A stretch of 10,943 bases of DNA. It comes from Reyranella sp. Its GTDB lineage: Bacteria > Pseudomonadota > Alphaproteobacteria > Reyranellales > Reyranellaceae. The notes beneath the pieces were generated by a model. It was not told where the DNA came from, made no database searches, and worked only from the letters and a program-made list of their open reading frames with translations. The position numbers and the translations under genes are program-made. The stretch spans positions 1 to 10,943 of the forward strand of contig JAUXST010000887.1 of NCBI GenBank assembly GCA_030679805.1. Direction: 5' to 3'. Shown piece by piece: positions 6,143 through 10,943 of the stretch; the stretch's first letter is position 1; each line of letters starts with the position of its first letter.

Positions 6143-7621
6143 CTATCGCGACAGGGTCGCCGTCAGGCCGAGAGCATTGATCAGATCGGCGCCGGGGCTC
6201 GTCAGGTAATCGATCCGGTCGATGGCGAGCGGAGGTTCGGGGCGGGCATCGACCGTGAGCGTGCCGCCCTTCTCGACAAAACGTGCGACGGCATCGAGCA
6301 GTTGCGTCAGGTTCTGTGTGATCAAAACGTCCGTGGGCTGAAAGCGCCTGATGTCGCGCGCGAGATTGGTCCGCACCGCCGACACCGGCTGGCCGGTCGT
6401 CGCCGCGAGCGCCTTGAGCCCGCGTTCCAGCAGGCCGCCGTCGGCCAGTACCAGTCGCGCGGAAGCGAGGGCGGCCTTGGAATCGTAGAGCGCGGCCGTA
6501 TCGCCGTCATCGACGGCCTGCCAGAACGCCGCGTCGGCACCCACGACCCGGGCGGTGAAATTGATCTCGGCGAGATCGGGCCCCGAAAGCGCGCAGCGAT
6601 CGATGGTGATTTCAGCCCGCTCACGGTCCTCCATGCCGGCACAGTCGAAACCCAGCTTGAGTTCCCGCAGGCCCATCGCCTGCAAGGCGATGCGCAACTT
6701 CAGAGCCTCCATGTTGCGCAGCGGCGGTGCCAGCACAAATCCGTCGATGCGCGTCCGCGAGCGGCTGACCTTGTCGCTTTCGCGAAGCGTCTCGATGGTC
6801 ACCGAGCCCAACGATACACCGTACCGAGTGAACATTTCGCCGCCGAATCCGGCCGCGCTGGCCCGTTCGACCTTGACCTGCCCGATCGGGCCATTGGGAT
6901 GCCAGTCGGCCGACGACAAAGCCGCCAGGATTCGACGTGCATCGAGACCGCGGAGGTCGATGTTGGACACTCGATAAAGAGGGGCGTGGCCTCCGCCCGC
7001 CGTGGCTTCGACGCCGAGGGCGGTTGCAGACGCCACGCGACCGCCCTCGTAACGGTCGACGTCGATCTTCGACACGCCGAAGGTATCGCCGTTTCCCGGC
7101 AAGGTGAAAATAGTTCCGATCTGCTCGAAACGTCGGACCGACAGCGCACTCATCGCCCGGGCGAGAAGAACCGCGCCACCATAAGGTCCGTCGTCCGAGG
7201 CGTCGAAGCGGGCAAGGTCGAGGCCTTCCAGGACGAGCGATTCGACGCTCCATGTTCCGGCGATGCTGCGATCGCCCAAACGCACTTGCCGAAGCTCGAC
7301 GCGGTCCGCCTGCAGGGGGCTTCCCCACCGGAACCCGGCCAGGGGCGTGCGTCCCCGCAGCAACTCCGCGAGCGGCCAGCCGAACCCCGAGGCTTCCCAG
7401 CGGCCAACGGACAACCCGGCGGCATGGCTCGATTTGATATCGGCCAGGGCCACGCGACGAGCCAAAAGCTCGACCTCGACCTGGCCCACAGTCGTGGTCC
7501 CGTCACGCTCGATCTCGGCCTTGATGCGCGACGCTGCAAATCTCTCGCCGAGCGGGATCGCCGCCGCGACAATGCCCACCAGGACGATCGCGGCGATACC
7601 GGCAATGACGCTTTTCTTCAC
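6143..7621 (-). CDS. Single-pass membrane-anchored protein of unknown function, coupled to maiA
   Basis: A 492-residue protein with a short basic start (MKK), one strong hydrophobic segment at about 5-24, then a long soluble part predicted to face the periplasm. The body is rich in alternating short strands of the type seen in AsmA-like or DUF945-like envelope proteins (for example LADIKSSHAAGLSVGRWEASGF, split by GWPLAELLRG). It contains only two cysteines (327 and 343) and a C-terminal strand-rich tail KGGTLTVDARPEPPLAID ending in LGLTATLSR. I see no catalytic motif and cannot name the family; AsmA-like is a weak structural guess. The start is GTG at 7621, overlapping the TGA of the isomerase gene as GTGA, so translation is probably coupled. 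It is the last gene of the tyrosine catabolism operon and converges on the DsbA-like gene with a 7-nt gap. Confidence 0.85.
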   Translation of the reverse strand: MKKSVIAGIAAIVLVGIVAAAIPLGERFAASRIKAEIERDGTTTVGQVEVELLARRVALADIKSSHAAGLSVGRWEASGFGWPLAELLRGRTPLAGFRWGSPLQADRVELRQVRLGDRSIAGTWSVESLVLEGLDLARFDASDDGPYGGAVLLARAMSALSVRRFEQIGTIFTLPGNGDTFGVSKIDVDRYEGGRVASATALGVEATAGGGHAPLYRVSNIDLRGLDARRILAALSSADWHPNGPIGQVKVERASAAGFGGEMFTRYGVSLGSVTIETLRESDKVSRSRTRIDGFVLAPPLRNMEALKLRIALQAMGLRELKLGFDCAGMEDRERAEITIDRCALSGPDLAEINFTARVVGADAAFWQAVDDGDTAALYDSKAALASARLVLADGGLLERGLKALAATTGQPVSAVRTNLARDIRRFQPTDVLITQNLTQLLDAVARFVEKGGTLTVDARPEPPLAIDRIDYLTSPGADLINALGLTATLSR

Positions 7622-8262
7622 GCCTCGGCGTCCGGCTGCTTGGCTGGCTGGGCGGCGTCGAAAGCGGGATGCCGCATGCAGGCATCGTAGATGCGCTGGA
7701 TGGTCGGGTATTTCGTCATATCGACCTTGAAGCGCGCGGCATTGAACACCTGCGGGATGAGACAGAGGTCGGCCATGGTCGGCGTGTCGCCGTGGCTGAA
7801 GGCGCCGGTCCTGGGATCATTGGCGATCGTTGCCTCGTAGGCATCGAAGCCGGTTTCGATCCAGTGGCGCGACCAAGCGAAGGCGCTTTCCTCAGTTTGC
7901 CCGAATTTCTCACGCAGATAGCCCATCACCCGCAGGTTCTGGATGGGATGGATGTCGGCGGTCGGAATCAGCGCCAATGCCCGCACGCGCGCCCGTCCCA
8001 CGGGATCCTTGGGCAACAAGGGAGGCTGGGGATGGGTTTCCTCCAGATACTCGAGGATCGCGAGCGACTGGGTCAGGACCTCTCCGGAATCGAGCACCAG
8101 CGTCGGCACCAGTTTCTGCGGATTGATCGCGACATAGTCCGGCGCCTTCTGTTCGCCTTTGCGCAGGTGCCGCGAGGCGTGCTCGACGACGATGCCCTTG
8201 AGATTTAGGGCGATGCGCACGCGATACGCCGCCGACGAACGAAAATAGCCGATGAGCTTCAT
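7618..8262 (-). CDS. maiA: Maleylacetoacetate isomerase (zeta-class glutathione S-transferase)
   Basis: Cytosolic, glutathione-dependent isomerase of 214 residues, the expected size, turning 4-maleylacetoacetate into 4-fumarylacetoacetate. The N-terminal thioredoxin-like domain carries the zeta-class signature SSAAYRVRIALNLKG (9-23), the cis-proline V52-P53 and Q65-S66 for the glutathione gamma-glutamyl group. The all-helical C-terminal domain includes the diagnostic ADIHPIQNLRV (102-112) and TPTMADLCLIPQ (160-171). The start ATG has GGAGG five bases upstream. Gene order with hmgA, the fumarylacetoacetase gene and hpd makes this assignment much safer than a general glutathione transferase call, although maleylpyruvate isomerases are similar. 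It begins 30 nt after the fumarylacetoacetase stop and overlaps the next gene by 4 nt. Confidence 0.95.
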   Translation of the reverse strand: MKLIGYFRSSAAYRVRIALNLKGIVVEHASRHLRKGEQKAPDYVAINPQKLVPTLVLDSGEVLTQSLAILEYLEETHPQPPLLPKDPVGRARVRALALIPTADIHPIQNLRVMGYLREKFGQTEESAFAWSRHWIETGFDAYEATIANDPRTGAFSHGDTPTMADLCLIPQVFNAARFKVDMTKYPTIQRIYDACMRHPAFDAAQPAKQPDAEA

Positions 8263-8267
8263 GACCG

Positions 8268-8272
8268 CCTCC
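8268..8272 (-). promoter_or_regulatory. Ribosome binding site of maiA
   Basis: GGAGG on the minus strand with a five-base spacer to the ATG at 8262 fixes the start of the isomerase gene. Confidence 0.7.
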
Positions 8273-8292
8273 GGCGATCACTCTAGCATGGC

Positions 8293-9285
8293 TTAGGCCG
8301 GTGGCGTGTAGCGCACCACTTTCTGGTCGATGGCACCGAAAATCGACCGGCCGCCGCGATCGAACATTTCTATGCGGATGCGGTCGCCGAACTTCATGAA
8401 CGGCGTCACCGGCTTGCCACCGTCCAGCGTCTCGCGCACCCGCCGCTCGGCAATACAGGAGCAGCCGGCCGAGGCATCCCGGTTGGCGACCGTGCCCGAG
8501 CCGACGACGGTCCCCGCCTCGAGATGCCGCGTCTTGGCGGCATGGGCGATCAGCTGGCCGAAATCGAACGTCAGGTCGGTGGCGGCATTGGGATGGCCGA
8601 ACTCCTTGCCGTTCAGCGTCGAGATCAGCGGCAGGTTGAGCTTGGCGCCGTCCCAGACATCGCCCAGCTCGTCCGGCGTCACAGCGACCGGTGCGAAGGC
8701 CGTGGCGGGTTTGCCATGGAGGAAACCGAAGCCCTTGTTCAGTTCGGCCGGGATCAGGTTGCGCAGCGACACATCATTCAGGATCGTAACGAGCTTGATG
8801 TGTTTTCGCGCAGCGGCGGCCGATGTGCCCATCGGCACGTCGTCGACGAAGACCGCGATCTCGCCCTCGAAGTCGATACCCCACGCCTCGTCGCCGGCCT
8901 CGATCTCGTCGGTGGATCCGACGAAGGAGTCCGACCCGCCCTGGTACATCAGCGGATCGGTCCAGAACGATGGTGGCATCTCCACGCCGCGGGCCTTGCG
9001 CACCAGTTCGACGTGAACGACATAGGCCGATCCGTCGACCCACTGGTAGGCGCGCGGCAGCGGGGCCGCGAGCGCGCTGCTATCGAGTTCGAACGACCCT
9101 GGTGCCTTGTCGTCGGCAAGTTGACCGGCGAGCGCCCGCAGGCGGGGTGCGGTGTCGGCCCAGTCATCGAGCGCCCGTTGCAGTGTCGGCGCCACGTTGG
9201 TGGCCCGCACCGCGCGCGTGAACTCGCGGTTGACCACGATCAGCGTGCCGTCGCGGCCGCCTTCCTTCAGCGTTCCCAGCTTCAT
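8293..9285 (-). CDS. fahA: Fumarylacetoacetase (fumarylacetoacetate hydrolase family)
   Basis: A 330-residue cytosolic hydrolase that should cleave 4-fumarylacetoacetate to fumarate and acetoacetate, the last step of tyrosine breakdown. The FAH fold is clear: the DFEGEIAVF motif (138-146) supplies metal ligands E140 and E142, and ILNDVSLRNL supplies D171. An upstream DPLMYQGGSD (110-119) probably provides the fourth acidic ligand, and VGSGTVANRD (261-270) forms the late active-site loop. The length fits the shorter bacterial fumarylacetoacetase type (about 330) rather than the 420-residue animal enzyme. The ATG at 9285 follows GGGAAGG; the longer open frame upstream is a shadow of hmgA. It begins 11 nt after the hmgA stop. 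The family also contains enzymes acting on related diketo acids, but the neighbours settle the pathway. Confidence 0.94.
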   Translation of the reverse strand: MKLGTLKEGGRDGTLIVVNREFTRAVRATNVAPTLQRALDDWADTAPRLRALAGQLADDKAPGSFELDSSALAAPLPRAYQWVDGSAYVVHVELVRKARGVEMPPSFWTDPLMYQGGSDSFVGSTDEIEAGDEAWGIDFEGEIAVFVDDVPMGTSAAAARKHIKLVTILNDVSLRNLIPAELNKGFGFLHGKPATAFAPVAVTPDELGDVWDGAKLNLPLISTLNGKEFGHPNAATDLTFDFGQLIAHAAKTRHLEAGTVVGSGTVANRDASAGCSCIAERRVRETLDGGKPVTPFMKFGDRIRIEMFDRGGRSIFGAIDQKVVRYTPPA

Positions 9286-9290
9286 TGACG

Positions 9291-9297
9291 CCTTCCC
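9291..9297 (-). promoter_or_regulatory. Ribosome binding site of the fumarylacetoacetase gene
   Basis: GGGAAGG on the minus strand ends five bases before the ATG at 9285 and begins on the last base of the hmgA stop codon. It decides the start over the long open frame further upstream. Confidence 0.6.
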
Positions 9298-10457
9298 TAC
9301 TCTGCGGCCTGCTTCATTTCCGGCGGCTGCCACGACTTCACATAGCCTTCGAATTCCACCCCGGCCGGCATCGCCGCCACGTCGACCGCATCGCGCGTAT
9401 CGACCATGACCGCGACCTCGTCGGTCTCCGTCTTGCCGCCACCACTGACAGGTTTTGTCGCAGCGTTGAACGCCTTGGGATGGGGGCCGTGCGTAAAACC
9501 CGTCGGATGGAGCGTCAACATGCCGGGATGGATGTTGTCGCGGCTGAAGAAGCTGCCCTTGTGATAGAAGATCGCCTCCTCGTAGTCGTCGTTGCTGTGG
9601 AAGAACGGCAGCCGCAGGGCCTCGGGATCGCTCTCGAGCGGCCGCGGCACGAAAGTGCAGACCACGAAGCGGTTGGCCACGAAGGTCGAATGGGCCGACG
9701 GCGGCAGGTGGAAGCGATGGCTCATCAGAGGACGGATGTCGCGCCAGTTGATGCGCACAACGCTGAGGTCGCCATGCCAGCCCACGGCATCCAGCGGATT
9801 GAACGGATAGGTGACGGTCGACTGGGCGCTGCGACGCTTGACCGAGACCTTCCAGGTGCGTTCGTCCTGCTGGGCACGAAAGGCGTCGTCGATCACCGGC
9901 GTGTCCAGCATCGCCGGATCGAAGATCGCATGCCGGCCCACCAGCCCCTTTTCGGGCAGCCGGTAGCTGTCGTTGGTGGCCTCGATCATCAGGCACACCG
10001 TCGAAGTCCTGGGCTCGAGGCGCCACATCGTGCCGCGCGGGATCATGAGATAGTCGCCCTCGCGATACTCGAGGTGGCCATAGTCGCAGAACAGCGCGCC
10101 CTCGCCCGCGTGGATGAACAGAAGCTCGTCGCCATCGCCGTTGCGCGCCAGGTCCTTCATCGCACCGTCGAGCCGCCAGATTCGCATCTGCATGTGGGCG
10201 TTGCTCATGACCGGCTGCGCGCCCCACGGCGTGTTCCTGTCCGTGGCGAGCTTGCCAAGGTCGAAGGCCCGCGGCCGGATGGGCCCCTCGAACGCCACCC
10301 AATCCGTCGGTTTGTGCTTATGGTGGAACTGCGCCGAGGGGCCGAAGAACCCCTCCTTGCTGATCTCGCGCTCGTAGGTGCCCTCGGGCAGCCTCACATG
10401 GGCCTGGCGCGAGGCGGTGCCTTCATGCTGGCGCAGCGGAATCCAGTTCTTGCTCAT
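9297..10457 (-). CDS. hmgA: Homogentisate 1,2-dioxygenase (short form)
   Basis: Iron(II)-dependent ring-cleavage dioxygenase of 386 residues that opens homogentisate to 4-maleylacetoacetate. The cupin-like fold signatures are intact. The iron ligands can be placed by alignment with the human enzyme: FFHSNDDYEEA gives H287 and E293 (spacing of six as in H335/E341) and TGFTHGPHP gives H323 (H371). PPSAHSTF supplies H256, matching the active-site H292. DELLFIHAGEGALFCDYG (110-127) and YLMIPRGTMWRLEP (136-149) are the N-terminal double-strand core. The protein is about 50 residues shorter than the common 430-445-residue form; short versions are known in several bacteria. The ATG at 10457 has a strong GGAGGA site. 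It sits 23 nt after hpd and 11 nt before the fumarylacetoacetase gene. Confidence 0.96.
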   Translation of the reverse strand: MSKNWIPLRQHEGTASRQAHVRLPEGTYEREISKEGFFGPSAQFHHKHKPTDWVAFEGPIRPRAFDLGKLATDRNTPWGAQPVMSNAHMQMRIWRLDGAMKDLARNGDGDELLFIHAGEGALFCDYGHLEYREGDYLMIPRGTMWRLEPRTSTVCLMIEATNDSYRLPEKGLVGRHAIFDPAMLDTPVIDDAFRAQQDERTWKVSVKRRSAQSTVTYPFNPLDAVGWHGDLSVVRINWRDIRPLMSHRFHLPPSAHSTFVANRFVVCTFVPRPLESDPEALRLPFFHSNDDYEEAIFYHKGSFFSRDNIHPGMLTLHPTGFTHGPHPKAFNAATKPVSGGGKTETDEVAVMVDTRDAVDVAAMPAGVEFEGYVKSWQPPEMKQAAE

Positions 10458-10461
10458 GGTT

Positions 10462-10467
10462 TCCTCC
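10462..10467 (-). promoter_or_regulatory. Ribosome binding site of hmgA
   Basis: GGAGGA on the minus strand, four bases before the ATG at 10457, is the strongest Shine-Dalgarno in the window. Confidence 0.75.
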
Positions 10468-10480
10468 GATGTCTTTCCGT

Positions 10481-10943
10481 TCAGGCTTTCAGTACGCCGC
10501 GGCGGATCTGGTCGAGTTCGATCGACTCGAACAAGGCGCGGAAATTGCCCTCGCCGAAGCCCTCGTTGCCGCGGCGCTGGATGATCTCGAAAAAGATGGG
10601 CCCGATCACCGTCTGGGTGAAGATCTGCAGCAGAAGCCCGCCCCCTTGGGTCGGCGCGCCGTCGATCAGGATGCGATCGGCCGCAAGCCGCGCCAGGTCT
10701 TCGCCGTGTCCGGGCAGGCGCCCATCGACCTGCTCGTAATAGGTGTCGGGCACGGTCTGGAACGGCACGCCCTTGGTCTTCAGCGTCTCGACGGTCTCGT
10801 AGATGTCGCCGGTGCCGAGCGCGATGTGCTGGATACCCTCGCCGTGATAGGCGGAGAGATATTCCTGGATCTGCGACTTGTCGTCGGTGCTCTCATTGAT
10901 CGGGATGCGGATCTTGCCGCATGGGCTGGTCATCGCCTTGGAC
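10481..10943 (-). CDS. hpd: 4-Hydroxyphenylpyruvate dioxygenase, C-terminal part (cut by window edge)
   Basis: The visible 153 residues are the C-terminal vicinal-oxygen-chelate domain of the iron(II) enzyme that turns 4-hydroxyphenylpyruvate into homogentisate. SPCGKIRIPINE opens the domain. GEGIQHIALGTGDI contains the second iron-binding histidine, and IFFEIIQRRGNEGFGEGNF contains the glutamate ligand and the conserved C-terminal helix region. The first iron histidine and the N-terminal domain lie beyond 10943. The ATG at 10933 is internal: the frame continues to the window edge (reading SKA before it) and it falls inside a conserved stretch. The TGA at 10481 is 23 nt before hmgA, so hpd is the upstream gene of the operon as seen here and the promoter is off-window. 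Confidence 0.95.
   Translation of the reverse strand, partial: SKAMTSPCGKIRIPINESTDDKSQIQEYLSAYHGEGIQHIALGTGDIYETVETLKTKGVPFQTVPDTYYEQVDGRLPGHGEDLARLAADRILIDGAPTQGGGLLLQIFTQTVIGPIFFEIIQRRGNEGFGEGNFRALFESIELDQIRRGVLKA

Noticed and set aside
6302..7690. A 462-codon plus-strand open frame opposite the unknown membrane protein
   Set aside because: The minus-strand frame has a membrane anchor, a coupled start and balanced composition. The plus-strand frame is R/Q/D-rich with no domain or ribosome site, so the minus-strand gene is preferred.
9286..10302. Upstream extension of the fumarylacetoacetase frame that would make a 669-residue protein
   Set aside because: The added part is an alternative frame of hmgA with no family features, and a ribosome site marks the ATG at 9285.
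9285..10739. A 484-codon open frame on the plus strand opposite hmgA and hpd
   Set aside because: It lies antisense to two well-conserved enzymes, has an arginine- and histidine-rich composition typical of GC-driven shadow frames, and shows no domain.
10481..10933. A complete 150-residue gene beginning at the ATG at 10933
   Set aside because: The frame continues past the window edge and the ATG lies inside a conserved region of 4-hydroxyphenylpyruvate dioxygenase, so this is the 3' part of a larger gene.

Overview
This is a compact, GC-rich (roughly 65%) bacterial chromosomal window. Almost every base lies in one of ten genes, with short or negative spacings, several stop/start overlaps and no mobile elements, RNA genes or CRISPR. 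Codon use, the long GC-driven shadow frames, the short type of homogentisate dioxygenase and the layout suggest an alphaproteobacterium (Rhodospirillales/Hyphomicrobiales-like). The taxonomic call is inference; no marker gene is present.

Left part (1-3907). The end of an NTF2/SnoaL-fold gene (+) meets head-on a minus-strand run of three genes. Read in transcription order these are a lipoprotein related to gamma-glutamyltransferase, a fold-type I PLP aminotransferase, and a secreted LprI-N/DUF3298-like protein. The spacings are 11 nt and a 4-nt ATGA overlap, so this looks like one operon. The gamma-glutamyltransferase-like protein appears to have lost the catalytic threonine and the substrate arginine and may be a pseudoenzyme.

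Middle (3908-6135, +). Divergent from that operon are an M48 metalloprotease with a TPR tail (BepA/YfgC-like) and a DsbA/ScsC-like thiol oxidoreductase with a CPYC site. Both are predicted to be exported, and together they suggest periplasmic quality control and disulfide chemistry of envelope proteins. A good sigma70-like promoter candidate (TTGACG, 17-nt spacer, TAGCCT) sits just before the protease.

Right part (6143-10943, all -). This is a tyrosine/phenylalanine catabolism operon in pathway order of transcription except that the hydrolase precedes the isomerase: hpd (C-terminal part only, cut by the window edge), hmgA, fumarylacetoacetase, maleylacetoacetate isomerase. A 492-residue single-pass membrane protein of unknown function follows, with a GTGA stop/start overlap with the isomerase gene. 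The enzymes convert 4-hydroxyphenylpyruvate through homogentisate, maleylacetoacetate and fumarylacetoacetate to fumarate and acetoacetate. No dedicated regulator is seen within the window.

I do not see a clearly new defence or mobile system. The best leads are the degenerate gamma-glutamyltransferase lipoprotein, the M48-DsbA pair, and the unknown membrane protein translationally linked to tyrosine catabolism.
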